Part shown: one piece after another, positions 1 to 8,987 of the stretch | How positions within the stretch are numbered: the stretch's first letter is position 1 | Layout: each line of letters begins with the position of its first letter | From: B1Sed10-231 sp046483385 | GTDB taxonomy: Bacteria; Planctomycetota; Brocadiia; SM23-32 | Reading direction: 5' to 3' | Assembly (NCBI GenBank): GCA_046483385.1 | Contig: JAWODG010000026.1 | Span: forward strand, 38,388-102,387 | Length of the DNA stretch: 64,000 bases | Position numbers and translations under genes: made by a program | Notes under the pieces: generated by a model | The model's input: the letters and a program-made list of their open reading frames with translations, nothing else | The model's database searches: none | What the model was told of the DNA's origin: nothing

Positions 1-292
1 CCGCGGCTACCGCGGCGCCCGCAGTAAGCTGTACCGCTCGGCCAAGGAGACTTTGCGCCGGGCATGGTGGTATTCCCGCATGCATCGGCGCCGCAAGAAG
101 CGTGACTTCCGCAAGCTGTGGATCACGCGCATCAACGCGGCCGCCCGGATGAGGGGCAGCACTTACAGCAGATTCATGGGCGGCCTCAAGAAAGCGGACG
201 TCGAACTGAACCGCAAGGTCCTGGCCAACCTGGCCCTCACCGACAGCGGGACCTTCGACCGCCTTGTGGAGATGGCTCAGGACGCCCTCTGA
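1..292 (+). CDS. rplT: 50S ribosomal protein L20 (5' partial)
   Basis: C-terminal part of L20, an early-assembly protein of the large subunit that binds 23S rRNA. The visible frame begins at base 2 and reads RGYRGARSKLYRSAKE, then the basic helical region with RRRKKRDFRKLW and the conserved ITRINAAAR. The end motif AD.ELNRKVLANLA is also typical of L20. The start codon lies outside the window. The order rplT-pheS-pheT is a common bacterial arrangement, normally preceded by infC and rpmI. The stop is at 290-292, 56 bases before pheS, with no terminator between them, so cotranscription is likely. Confidence 0.95.
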   Translation, partial: RGYRGARSKLYRSAKETLRRAWWYSRMHRRRKKRDFRKLWITRINAAARMRGSTYSRFMGGLKKADVELNRKVLANLALTDSGTFDRLVEMAQDAL

Positions 293-348
293 AGCGGCCC
301 CAGAGCCCTTCTCACAGCCCCCTCCCCTGCTTGGAAAGGCCGTGGCGC

Positions 349-1359
349 GTGAGTGACCGGCATCAGGACATCCTCGAAGCAGCACACCGCCTGCTCGCCG
401 AGGCAGAGACCGAACGCGACGTGGAAGAGGTGAGGGTCCGCTTCCTTGGCCGCAAGGGCGAAGTTACCGCCCTGTTCAAGGAGATACCGGAACTTCCGCC
501 CGAAGAACGCCCGCAGGCCGGCCGTGCCGCCAACGAGTTGAAAGAACAGCTCACCGAGATGGTTGAGCAGGCGGCCGAGGAGGTCGCCGCCCGAGAGAAA
601 GTGGCCCCGCGCCGGCCCGATCCCACGCTGCCCGGCATCCGGCCGCCCCGCGGGCACGTCCATCCCGTCTCCCGGACGATCGAGGAGATAACGGACATTT
701 TCCGCAACCTCGGCTTCGACGTGGTCGAGGGGCCGGAGGTGGAGCTGGACTGGTACAACTTCGAGGCGCTCAACATCCCGCAGGACCACCCCTCCCGGGA
801 CGACTTCGATACCTTCTACCTCAGCGACAACATCCTGCTGAGGAGCCAGACTTCGCCCGTCCAGATCCGCACCATGCAGGACCGGGAGCCCCCCGTGCGC
901 ATAATCGCGCCGGGGCGGGTCTTCCGCCCGGACACAGAGGACGCCCGGCACTCCGCCATGTTCCACCAGGTCGAAGGACTCATGGTGGACGAGGGCGTCA
1001 GTTTCGGCGACCTGAAGGCCGTTCTGCACATCTTCGCACGGCAGTTTTTCCACGAGGACCTGGAAGTTCGCTTTCGCCCCTCCTTCTTCCCCTTCACCGA
1101 GCCGAGCGCGGAGGTGGACTGCACCTGCGTGATCTGCCACGGCGACGGCTGCCGCACCTGCTCCTATTCCGGCTGGCTGGAGATACTCGGCTCCGGCATG
1201 GTGGACCCCAACGTGTTCGAGGCCGTCGGCTACGACGCCGAGCGATACACCGGGTTCGCCTTCGGTATGGGGGTGGAACGGCTGGCGATGCTGAAGTATC
1301 AGATACACGACATTCGGCTCTTCTACCAGAACGACGTCCGTTTCCTCAACCAGTTCTGA
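349..1359 (+). CDS. pheS: Phenylalanyl-tRNA synthetase alpha subunit
   Basis: Catalytic subunit of the alpha2-beta2 enzyme that charges tRNA-Phe in the cytoplasm. It has 336 residues, the usual length. An N-terminal coiled-coil region (about 1-90) precedes the class II core. Motif 2 is seen in RPSFFPFTEPSAEVD and motif 3 in FGMGVERLAMLKY near the C-terminus. The CTCVICHGDGC segment between them is the cysteine-rich insertion common in bacterial PheS. The GTG at 349 is chosen because the reading frame open upstream has no PheS similarity and GGAAAGG at 333-339 is well placed. Forms an operon with pheT, 18 bases downstream. Confidence 0.95.
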   Translation: MSDRHQDILEAAHRLLAEAETERDVEEVRVRFLGRKGEVTALFKEIPELPPEERPQAGRAANELKEQLTEMVEQAAEEVAAREKVAPRRPDPTLPGIRPPRGHVHPVSRTIEEITDIFRNLGFDVVEGPEVELDWYNFEALNIPQDHPSRDDFDTFYLSDNILLRSQTSPVQIRTMQDREPPVRIIAPGRVFRPDTEDARHSAMFHQVEGLMVDEGVSFGDLKAVLHIFARQFFHEDLEVRFRPSFFPFTEPSAEVDCTCVICHGDGCRTCSYSGWLEILGSGMVDPNVFEAVGYDAERYTGFAFGMGVERLAMLKYQIHDIRLFYQNDVRFLNQF

Positions 1360-1377
1360 CGCGGGTCCGGCGACACC

Positions 1378-3399
1378 ATGAAAGCAAGCTACAACTGGCT
1401 GAAGGAACTGTGTGAGTTCGACCTGGCCGCCCACGAGCTGGCTGAAAGGTTGAGCGACACCGGCTTCAACGTGGAGACCTACGAGCCCCACGGCGACGAC
1501 TGGAGCCTGGACGTTGAGGTCACCACGAACCGACCGGATTGTCTCTGCCACCTGGGGCTGGCGCGGGAGGTGGCCGCCATCGTCGGGAGCGCCGCCGACC
1601 GACCGCAGTTCGAACTGCCCGAGAACCCGGATGATGCCTTCGACGACCGATCTGCGGTCGAAGTTGTCGCGCCGGAGCTCTGCCCGCAGTATACCGCGCG
1701 TCTCATCACGGGCGTCAGCATCGGATCCTCGCCCGGCTGGCTGCAGGACCGCCTGACCGCCTGCGGGGTGCGGCCGGTCAACAACGTGGTGGACGCCACG
1801 AACTACGTGATGCTCGAATGCGGCCAGCCACTGCATGCCTTCGACTTCTCCCTGCTGGAGGGCGGCCGCATCATCGTGCGTCGGGCCGAAGCCGGCGAGA
1901 TCCTGACCACAATCGACGACGTGGAGCACGAGCTGGTGGGTGAAGAATGCGTCATCGCCGACGCAGCCCAACCGGTCGCGCTCGCCGGCGTGATGGGCGG
2001 GCTGGAGTCGGAGATCCGGGACTCAACGACAACCGTGCTGCTGGAGGCAGCGCGGTTCGACCCGGCCAGCATCAGGCGGACCGCCCGGCGGCACGGCATG
2101 TCCACTGAGTCGTCATACCGGTTCGAGAGGGGAATCGATCCGGAGATCACCGAATGGGCCTCCCGGCGGGTCTGCGCACTGATATGCGAACTGGCGGGCG
2201 GCCGGGTTGCATCGGGCGGCGCCAACGTCCGTGCCGACGAGACCGCCTGCCCGGAAGTATCCCTCCGGCTCCCGCGGCTGGAGCTTGTGCTGGGCATCTC
2301 TCCCTCCCGCGATGAAGCCAAACGCATCTTCCGCGGTCTCGGGTTGAAGCTGACCGGGGAGGATGAGACCAGCGTGACCGTGCGGGTCCCGAGCTGGCGG
2401 GCCGACCTGCGTCGCGAGATTGACCTGATCGAGGAAATCGCCCGGATCCACGGCTACGACAAGATCAGCGAAACGACCAGCATGCCCGTCCGTCTGGCCG
2501 CGGCCCGGTCCGCCGAGCGCGCTCGTCGCAAAGCGCGCCGGCTGCTTACGGGCGCCGGTTTCAACGAGGCAATAACCCACAGTCTCGTGCGCGCGGACGA
2601 CCTGCAAACGGCTCAACCGTGGACTGACCGAAAGCCCCCTGCACTCCGCAATCCGGTCAGCACCGAGCGGACGCACATGCGGCTGACGAACGTTGCCAAC
2701 CTGCTGCTGGCCAGGCAGTTCAACCAGGCGCACGGCACGCCCTCTGTGGACTTCTTCGAGTTCGGGCGCGTCTACCTGCCGCTGGGGGAGGACGAACGCC
2801 CCGAGGAGAAGCTCTGCCTCACGCTGCTGACCGACAGGTCGGACGGACTGCGTGTCCTCAAGGGGCTGCTGGCTAACCTGACCGACGAGCTGGGCATCGA
2901 CGCCGAAATTGAAGAGACGCCCGAGGACGTGGGCCCCTGCCGGTCGGGTGAAGCCCTGACCATGCGCATGGACGGTCGTCTGCTCGGGTTCGCCGGCGTG
3001 ACGTCTAACGAGGCGGCCGACCAGTTGGACCTGAACGGCAGCCCGGCGTTCATGGAGTTGGACTTCGCGGTGCTGGAGGAGCGCACCCGGCTGGAAAGGC
3101 CCTATCAGCCGGTCCCGCAGTACCCGGCCACGCAGCGCGACCTCGCCGTGGTCGTGTCCGAGGACGTCCTGTGGCGGGACATCGACACATGCGTCCGCGA
3201 GCACGCGCCCGAGACACTGGAGGTACTGGAGTTGTTCGACGTCTACCGCGGCGAAGGCGTGGCCGAGGGACAGAAGAGCGTGGCGTTCTCCTTGACCTTC
3301 CGGCGTGAGGACCGGACGATCACCTCCGAAGAGGCGGAGGAGGCCCGCGAGGCCATTCTCGGGGGCCTCCGGGACAAGTTGGGCGCGACGCTCCGCTGA
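1378..3399 (+). CDS. pheT: Phenylalanyl-tRNA synthetase beta subunit, lacking the EMAP/OB tRNA-binding domain
   Basis: Beta subunit of PheRS, which carries the editing site and anticodon-proximal domains. It has 673 residues, against about 790-800 in E. coli and B. subtilis. The N-terminus MKASYNWLKELCEF runs directly into VETYEPHGDDWSLDVEVTTN and the B1 motif NRPDCLCHLGLAREVA at about residue 51. The B2 OB-fold (tRNA_bind) normally inserted there is therefore absent. The B3/B4 editing region (VNNVVDATNYVM), B5, the catalytic-like B6-B7 core and a C-terminal ferredoxin-fold anticodon-binding domain (PQYPATQRDLAVVVSED onward) are present. The ATG at 1378 follows pheS closely. Confidence 0.95.
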   Translation: MKASYNWLKELCEFDLAAHELAERLSDTGFNVETYEPHGDDWSLDVEVTTNRPDCLCHLGLAREVAAIVGSAADRPQFELPENPDDAFDDRSAVEVVAPELCPQYTARLITGVSIGSSPGWLQDRLTACGVRPVNNVVDATNYVMLECGQPLHAFDFSLLEGGRIIVRRAEAGEILTTIDDVEHELVGEECVIADAAQPVALAGVMGGLESEIRDSTTTVLLEAARFDPASIRRTARRHGMSTESSYRFERGIDPEITEWASRRVCALICELAGGRVASGGANVRADETACPEVSLRLPRLELVLGISPSRDEAKRIFRGLGLKLTGEDETSVTVRVPSWRADLRREIDLIEEIARIHGYDKISETTSMPVRLAAARSAERARRKARRLLTGAGFNEAITHSLVRADDLQTAQPWTDRKPPALRNPVSTERTHMRLTNVANLLLARQFNQAHGTPSVDFFEFGRVYLPLGEDERPEEKLCLTLLTDRSDGLRVLKGLLANLTDELGIDAEIEETPEDVGPCRSGEALTMRMDGRLLGFAGVTSNEAADQLDLNGSPAFMELDFAVLEERTRLERPYQPVPQYPATQRDLAVVVSEDVLWRDIDTCVREHAPETLEVLELFDVYRGEGVAEGQKSVAFSLTFRREDRTITSEEAEEAREAILGGLRDKLGATLR

Positions 3400-3414
3400 G
3401 ACCGTCCCGGCTTG

Positions 3415-3443
3415 TTGACAACCCGCTCGCCCGTCCCTAACAT
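3415..3443 (+). promoter_or_regulatory. Sigma70-type promoter upstream of tyrA
   Basis: TTGACA at 3415-3420, a 17-base spacer and TAACAT at 3438-3443. It starts 16 bases after the pheT stop and lies 55 bases before the tyrA ATG. It would drive tyrA and purL separately from pheST. Confidence 0.7.
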
Positions 3444-3498
3444 ACGGGCGTGTCCACCGCCCCGTTCTCGCCTCAAACGACATGGGAAAGGTCTCTGC

Positions 3499-4353
3499 AT
3501 GTTCCAAAGAGCCGCCATCGTGGGACCAGGCCTGATCGGCGGTTCAATGGGCATGGCACTGCGGCGCAAGAAGCTGGCCGACGTCGTCGTGGGCATAGGA
3601 CGCCGCAAGGAGTCCCTGCGGCGCGCCATGGACGTGGGAGCCATCGACAGGTCCACTCTGGACCTGGAGGAAGGGGTTCGCGAGGCGGACTTCGTCGTTC
3701 TTGCCACGCCGACCGCAAGTTTCGAGGAGATAATCCACGCCGCCACGCCCCATCTGCGCCCGGAGGCCCTCCTGACCGACGTGGCCAGCACGAAGGTGAG
3801 AGTCATCGAGACCGTCTCCGCCGCCCTCCGCGAGCGGCCGGACGTTGCCTACATCCCCACTCACCCCATGGCGGGCAGCGAGCAGAGCGGCCCGCTGGCC
3901 GCCCGGGCCGACCTCTTCGAAGGGGCCGTCTGCATCATAACCCCCCTGACCAACACCTACCCCGAGACCAAACGCACCATCCGGCGCATGTGGGAGGCCC
4001 TGGGCGCCACAACCGTCAGCATGAGTCCGCAGGCCCACGACCGGCTGGTAGCCCGCATAAGCCACGTCCCCCACCTCGCGGCGGCCGCCCTGATGGGTAT
4101 GCTGGACGACCACGAGGCGGGTCTGGCCGGGGGCGGTCTGCGGGACACCACTCGCATCGCCAGCGGCTCCCCCGAACTGTGGATAGACATCTGCCGCTCG
4201 AATCGGGAGCAGGTCCGCCGTGCTCTGGACAGCTACGTCGAGGTGCTCCAGCAGATGTCCGAAGCACTGCGGGACGGCAATCTTGGCGAACTCAGAGACA
4301 TGCTCGAGGAAGCCAAGCGCAGGCGCGACAGTTCACTGCACGAAACCGAATAG
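3499..4353 (+). CDS. tyrA: Prephenate dehydrogenase (TyrA)
   Basis: NAD(P)-dependent oxidative decarboxylation of prephenate (or arogenate) in tyrosine synthesis. It has 284 residues. The Rossmann motif AIVGPGLIGGSMGMAL sits at the very N-terminus. THPMAGSEQSGPLAAR is the conserved substrate-site signature, and SHVPHLAAA carries the later conserved histidine region. No chorismate mutase or ACT domain is fused. The ATG at 3499 follows GGGAAAGG, and the promoter at 3415-3443 leaves a short leader; an upstream in-frame start at 3412 would overlap the -35 box and is rejected. purL starts 14 bases downstream. Prephenate versus arogenate preference cannot be read from the sequence. Confidence 0.88.
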   Translation: MFQRAAIVGPGLIGGSMGMALRRKKLADVVVGIGRRKESLRRAMDVGAIDRSTLDLEEGVREADFVVLATPTASFEEIIHAATPHLRPEALLTDVASTKVRVIETVSAALRERPDVAYIPTHPMAGSEQSGPLAARADLFEGAVCIITPLTNTYPETKRTIRRMWEALGATTVSMSPQAHDRLVARISHVPHLAAAALMGMLDDHEAGLAGGGLRDTTRIASGSPELWIDICRSNREQVRRALDSYVEVLQQMSEALRDGNLGELRDMLEEAKRRRDSSLHETE

Positions 4354-4367
4354 GCAGCCCACACCCG

Positions 4368-7352
4368 ATGCAATACAGAATCGAAGTCATACACAAGCAA
4401 AACTGCAAGGACCCCGAGGGCCTCAGCGCACTGGCCGACGTGCGCGACCTGGGCATCGAGGGCGTGGTGGACATCCGCGCCGTCAACGTCTATCTGGTGG
4501 ACGGCGAACTGGACCGGCAGCAGGTGCGCCGACTCACCGAGAGGCTGTTTCTCGACCCCGTGGTGCAGCAGTACCGTGTATGCGGTCCCGAGCAGGAGAG
4601 CTGGCCGTGGGCAGAGGAAGGACAGGTCCACTCCATCGAGGTCAAGCGCAAGCCCGGCGTCATGGACACCGTTCAACAGAGCGCCCTCAAGGGGGCCGAG
4701 GACCTGGGACTGGCCGACGGCATCGAGGCCATCCGGACGGCGGAGAAATACCTCATCCGCGGTGACCTCACCGGAGATGAGCTGGAGAGCATCGCGTGGA
4801 AAGCCCTGGCTAACGACACCATCGAGGAAGTCCACATCGACGAGCCGGAGGTGGACTACCCGCTTCACCACCTGGAGTACGACTTCGAACTCGTCCGCGT
4901 GCCCATCCGTGATGCCGACGATGAGGAGTTGATGCGCATCAGCCGGGAGGGCGTCCTCAGCCTCACGCTGGAGGAGATGAAGGTCATCCAGGACCACTTC
5001 CGCAACGAAGGGCGCGACCCGACGGACCTGGAGCTGGAGATCCTCGCCCAGACGTGGAGCGAGCACTGCGTCCACAAGACCCTCAAGGGCCACATCACCT
5101 ACGAGGGACCCGTGCCCGCGGGATGGGAGGAGTTCGTTGACGGTGAAGGCCGGCTCGTCATCGACAACCTGCTGGCCCAGACCGTGGCCCGCGCCACTCA
5201 CGAATTGAACAAGCCGTGGTGCATCAGCGTGTTCAAAGACAACGCCGGCATCATCGGGTTCGACGAGGATTACGGCGTCTGCTTCAAGGTGGAGACGCAC
5301 AACCACCCCAGTGCCATAGAACCCTACGGCGGCGCGAACACGGGCATCGGGGGGGTCATCCGCGACCCGCTGGGTACCGGCCTCGGCGCCAAACCGGTCA
5401 TGAACACCGACGTGTTCTGCTTCGGCCCGCCGGACATGCCGGAGGAGGATGTGCCACCGGGGGCGCTGCACCCGCTGCGCGTGATGAAGGGCGTTGTCGC
5501 CGGGGTGCGCGACTACGGCAACCGCATGGGTATCCCCACCGCCAACGGCGCGGTCTACTTCGACGAACGCTACACCGGCAACCCCCTCGTGTACTGCGGC
5601 AACATCGGCATCATCCCCCGAGACCGGGTCGAGAAGGCGCCGCAGGAAGGCGACCACGTCGTTGTGGTGGGCGGGCGAACCGGCCGCGACGGCATCCACG
5701 GGGCAACCTTCTCGTCGGTCGAGCTGACCAGCGAGAGCGAGGAAGTCTCCAGCGGGGCCGTCCAGATCGGTAACCCCATCACCGAGAAAAAGGTCGTCGA
5801 CACGTTGCTGGAGGCGCGCGACCGGGGGCTTTACACCGCATTGACCGACTGCGGCGCGGGCGGTCTGAGCTGCGCCGTCGGCGAGATGGGTGAGCACACG
5901 GGCGTCCGAGCCGAAATCCAGGAGGTGCCCCTGAAGTACAAAGGCCTCTCCTACACGGAGATATGGATATCGGAGGCCCAGGAGCGCATGGTCCTCTCGG
6001 TCCCCCCCGAACACCTGGATGAGCTGCTGAACGTATTCGAGAGCGAGAACGTCGAGGCTACGGTCATCGGGCGGTTCACCGGAGACGAGCGCCTGAAAGT
6101 GCAGTACGGCGGGAACGTGGTGGCCGAGATGGATATGGAATTCGTCCACAACGGCCTGCCCCGCTTCCACGGGAACGCGCGCTGGGAACCCACGGAGCGG
6201 CCCGATCCGCTGGTCGAGGATTCCTGGACCGCCGAGACCGAAGCGGCCTGCCGGGCGGCACTGCGGGGACCGGAAGACTACGCCGAGACGCTGGAGCGCA
6301 TCCTCGCCGCGCCCAATGTTCGCTCCAAGGAATGGATAGTTCGGCAGTACGACCACGAAGTCCAGGGCCAGACCGTCATCAAGCCCCTGGTGGGCGTCGA
6401 GAACGACGGGCCCGGCGACGCGGCGGTCATCACCCCCCTCCTCGGTTCCGCTCGGGGCGTGGCGGTCGGCTGCGGGCTGAACCCCAAATACGGGGACATC
6501 GACGCCTATCACTCGGCCGCCTCGGCCATGGACGAGGCGCTGCGCAACATCACCGCAGTCGGAGGTTCCATAGACAAGACGGCCATCCTGGACAACTTCT
6601 GCTGGGGCAACACCCGTCGGCCCGAGCAGCTCGGCACGCTGGTGCGCGCCGCCCTCGCCTGCTACGACTACGCCGTCGGGTTCGGCGTGCCCTTCATCAG
6701 CGGCAAGGACAGCCTGAACAATGAGTTCAACACCGGTGAGGAAGTCATCAGCGTCCCCCCTACCCTCCTGATAAGCGCCATCAGCGTGGTGGAAGACGTC
6801 CGCCGGTGCGTCACCATGGACCTGAAGAGCAACGAGAGCCTCGTCTACGTCGTCGGGGCAACCTTGCCCGAACTCGGCGGGTCACATTACATGGAACTGT
6901 TCGACCTGACGGGCATGACGGTGCCGCAGGTGCGGATGCCGAGCGCCGCGCAGACCATGCGCACCGTCCACAGAGCTATACAGGAGGGTCTGGCGCTGTC
7001 GTGCCACGACCTGAGCGAGGGCGGTCTTCTGGCGGCGGCCGCCGAGATGGCCTTTGCCGGCGGGATCGGGATGGAACTGGAGTTGGCGGCTGTTCCCTAC
7101 GACGGCCCCGAGGCCCAGCGTCTGGACCCCGTGCTCTGTTTTGCCGAATCCAACAGCCGGTTCCTGGTAGAGGTGGCCCCGGACCGACGGGAGGAATTCG
7201 AGCAGACCTGCGGCGACCTCCCGATAGGTCTGATCGGGCGGACGACCGCGGAGCAGAGCCTGACCGTGCGCGGGATCGACGGCAACACGTTATTCACGGA
7301 CGGGTTGGAACGGCTCAAGGCCGCCTGGCAGACACCGCTGGTGCCGCACTGA
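4368..7352 (+). CDS. purL: Phosphoribosylformylglycinamidine synthase, tandem PurS-PurS-PurL fusion
   Basis: ATP-dependent conversion of FGAR to FGAM in purine synthesis. It has 994 residues, against about 740 for stand-alone small PurL. Residues about 1-72 (YRIEVIHKQNCKDPEG, DIRAVNVYLVDGELD) and about 85-155 (HSIEVKRKPGVMDTVQQSA, IEAIRTAEKYLIRGDLT) each resemble an 80-residue PurS subunit. The PurL core follows: SEHCVHKTLKG near 230, VETHNHPSAIEPYGGANTG near 308, GGRTGRDGIHGATFSS near 439 and a second AIRS-like half with FISGKDSLNNEF. No PurQ glutaminase domain is attached, so ammonia must come from a PurQ encoded elsewhere. ATG at 4368, 14 bases after tyrA. Confidence 0.92.
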   Translation: MQYRIEVIHKQNCKDPEGLSALADVRDLGIEGVVDIRAVNVYLVDGELDRQQVRRLTERLFLDPVVQQYRVCGPEQESWPWAEEGQVHSIEVKRKPGVMDTVQQSALKGAEDLGLADGIEAIRTAEKYLIRGDLTGDELESIAWKALANDTIEEVHIDEPEVDYPLHHLEYDFELVRVPIRDADDEELMRISREGVLSLTLEEMKVIQDHFRNEGRDPTDLELEILAQTWSEHCVHKTLKGHITYEGPVPAGWEEFVDGEGRLVIDNLLAQTVARATHELNKPWCISVFKDNAGIIGFDEDYGVCFKVETHNHPSAIEPYGGANTGIGGVIRDPLGTGLGAKPVMNTDVFCFGPPDMPEEDVPPGALHPLRVMKGVVAGVRDYGNRMGIPTANGAVYFDERYTGNPLVYCGNIGIIPRDRVEKAPQEGDHVVVVGGRTGRDGIHGATFSSVELTSESEEVSSGAVQIGNPITEKKVVDTLLEARDRGLYTALTDCGAGGLSCAVGEMGEHTGVRAEIQEVPLKYKGLSYTEIWISEAQERMVLSVPPEHLDELLNVFESENVEATVIGRFTGDERLKVQYGGNVVAEMDMEFVHNGLPRFHGNARWEPTERPDPLVEDSWTAETEAACRAALRGPEDYAETLERILAAPNVRSKEWIVRQYDHEVQGQTVIKPLVGVENDGPGDAAVITPLLGSARGVAVGCGLNPKYGDIDAYHSAASAMDEALRNITAVGGSIDKTAILDNFCWGNTRRPEQLGTLVRAALACYDYAVGFGVPFISGKDSLNNEFNTGEEVISVPPTLLISAISVVEDVRRCVTMDLKSNESLVYVVGATLPELGGSHYMELFDLTGMTVPQVRMPSAAQTMRTVHRAIQEGLALSCHDLSEGGLLAAAAEMAFAGGIGMELELAAVPYDGPEAQRLDPVLCFAESNSRFLVEVAPDRREEFEQTCGDLPIGLIGRTTAEQSLTVRGIDGNTLFTDGLERLKAAWQTPLVPH

Positions 7353-7658
7353 ATCGGCGTCGGCGGATTGCACAGGTGCGTAAGCCCCTGAGTGGCGGCT
7401 GTTTCGGAAAGCGCCCCGGGCAGGTGCGGGAATAATGTGCCTTTTCGGCGGGTTTAGCTTGACAGACCGCCACAGTGTCTATACAATACAAGAGGTGAAG
7501 TGTTTGCATCGATAGAGCGTACGCGTAAGCGCTTACGGACTTAGACGACGGTTTTGGTTTTGGGCTCCGGTGTACTGCCCACGTGAGCAGTGGCATCCTG
7601 CGGAGATTGGCTTTCCGTCGGGTGGGCGGAACACCTTTTTTTGTCCCGGGGCGGGAAA
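7353..7658. other. 306-base intergenic region with the nusA promoter and structured leader
   Basis: No credible gene is seen here, and rimP, which often precedes nusA, is absent. The stretch holds the strong promoter at 7459-7487 and then a leader of about 165 bases. The leader contains a perfect 14-base palindrome CGTAAGCGCTTACG at 7524-7537. A small hairpin (GGTG...CACC, 7621-7635) followed by seven T residues at 7636-7642 lies just before the nusA Shine-Dalgarno. Confidence 0.7.
7459..7487 (+). promoter_or_regulatory. Sigma70-type promoter of the nusA-infB operon
   Basis: TTGACA at 7459-7464, a 17-base spacer and TACAAT at 7482-7487. This is close to consensus. Expected transcription start is near 7494, giving a leader of about 165 bases before the nusA ATG. 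Confidence 0.8.
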
Positions 7659-8987
7659 ATGCAAGGCAAAGAGATTCTGCGGCTCGTCGATAGCCTCCAC
7701 CGGAACAAGGACATCGACGTCGAGGTGATCTTCCAGGCCATCGAAAGCGCCCTGCAGTCGGCGGCCAAGAAGCACTTCGGCACCGACGAGGACATCACGA
7801 TCCAGATAGATCGTGAGACCGGCGACGTCGCGGCCATCAAAGGTGAAGAGCGGATCGAGCCGGAGATGCTCGGCCGCATCGCCGCCCAGACCGCCAAGCA
7901 GATCATTATCCAGAAGATCCGCGAGGCGGAAAGCCAGACCATCTACGAGGAGTACATCGAACAGGTCGGCGACCTCATCACCGGCAGCGTGCAGCGGTTC
8001 GAGGGCGGCTCTATCATCGTCAATCTGATGCGCACCGAGGCGATACTTCCCCGCTCCGAGCAGATACCCGGTGAGCACTATCAAGCAGGTGAACGCGTGC
8101 GCGCGATCATTCTGGATGTGCGCCAGCAGAACAGCCTGGTGAAGATATTCCTCTCGCGCACCAGTCCGGACTTCATCCGCCGCCTGTTTGAACTGGAAGT
8201 GCCCGAGGTGGCGGAGGGAGTCGTACAGATACGCAAGATAGCTCGCGAGCCGGGACTCCGGACGAAGGTGGCCGTCGAGAGCCTGGACGCCCGCGTGGAC
8301 GCCATCGGAGCTTGTGTCGGCGTCCGAGGCACCCGGATCAAGAGCATCATCGACGAGGTCAAGGGCGAGAAGATCGACATCATCCCGTGGAGCGAGGCGC
8401 CGGAGACGCTGATCGCCGACAGCCTCCGCCCGGCCGACATACTCCAGATCACTCTGGAGGAAGGCGAGACCACAAAGCGCGCCATCGTGACGGTCCCGGA
8501 GGACCAGCTCTCCCTCGCCATCGGATGGAAGGGGCAGAACGTCCGCCTGGCCGTCAAGATGACGGGATGGGACATTGACATCGTGCCTCCCGAGGTGGAG
8601 GAAGAGGAAGAGGAACAGGCGGAAGAACTGGAACAGGGACCGGACGCCGAGACGCAGACACCGGAGCCGGTTGCGGAGCCACCGGCGACCGACGTGGAGG
8701 AAGAACAGGAGCAGGAAAAACTCGAAGAAGAACCGGTCGCAGAGACGCAGACACCGGAGCCGGTTGCGGAGCCACCGGCGACCGACGTGGAGGAAGAACA
8801 GGAGCAGGAAGAACTCGAAGAAGAACCGGTCGCAGAGACCAACTTGCCCGATGCTGTCGACGAGCAACCGCCGACCGGCGTGCAGGAAGAAGAGCAGAGC
8901 CTGGAGACCCAGGAATCCGAGCGGGGCGTGGCTGCCGCCGAGGAAGAGGTGGAACAGCCGGAGGCTGACCTCACGACCGAAGGTTGA
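7659..8987 (+). CDS. nusA: Transcription termination/antitermination factor NusA
   Basis: Binds RNA polymerase and nascent RNA to control pausing, termination and antitermination. It has 442 residues. The NusA N-terminal domain spans about 1-130, an S1 domain follows from VGDLITGSVQRFEGG, and two KH domains follow (GVRGTRIKSIIDEVKGEKID; AIGWKGQNVRLAVKMTGW). The last ~100 residues are a Glu/Pro-rich acidic tail built partly from a 93-base tandem duplication. The ATG at 7659 follows GGGGCGGGA. Heads nusA-infB-DUF503-rbfA, the usual order, but without rimP in front. Confidence 0.95.
   Translation: MQGKEILRLVDSLHRNKDIDVEVIFQAIESALQSAAKKHFGTDEDITIQIDRETGDVAAIKGEERIEPEMLGRIAAQTAKQIIIQKIREAESQTIYEEYIEQVGDLITGSVQRFEGGSIIVNLMRTEAILPRSEQIPGEHYQAGERVRAIILDVRQQNSLVKIFLSRTSPDFIRRLFELEVPEVAEGVVQIRKIAREPGLRTKVAVESLDARVDAIGACVGVRGTRIKSIIDEVKGEKIDIIPWSEAPETLIADSLRPADILQITLEEGETTKRAIVTVPEDQLSLAIGWKGQNVRLAVKMTGWDIDIVPPEVEEEEEEQAEELEQGPDAETQTPEPVAEPPATDVEEEQEQEKLEEEPVAETQTPEPVAEPPATDVEEEQEQEELEEEPVAETNLPDAVDEQPPTGVQEEEQSLETQESERGVAAAEEEVEQPEADLTTEG
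8649..8834 (+). repeat. 93-base tandem duplication inside the nusA acidic tail
   Basis: Two adjacent 93-base units, 8649-8741 and 8742-8834, each starting GAGACGCAGACACCGG. Read side by side they differ at only one base, which changes a lysine codon to glutamate. Each unit encodes 31 residues including TPEPVAEPPATDVEEE. The length is a multiple of three, so the frame is kept. Near-identity at the DNA level suggests a recent duplication. Confidence 0.9.

Noticed and set aside
3450..4367. Upstream extension of the purL frame to a 1300-residue protein
   Set aside because: That part overlaps tyrA in another frame and is Arg/His/Pro-rich without similarity; the PurS-like domain starts at 4368.
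4233..6512. A 759-codon open frame antisense to purL, and similar long antisense frames at 277-1971, 2113-3507 and 9085-11706
   Set aside because: Each lies fully opposite a well-recognised gene, has no family motif, and has the composition expected from the complement of GC-rich coding DNA.
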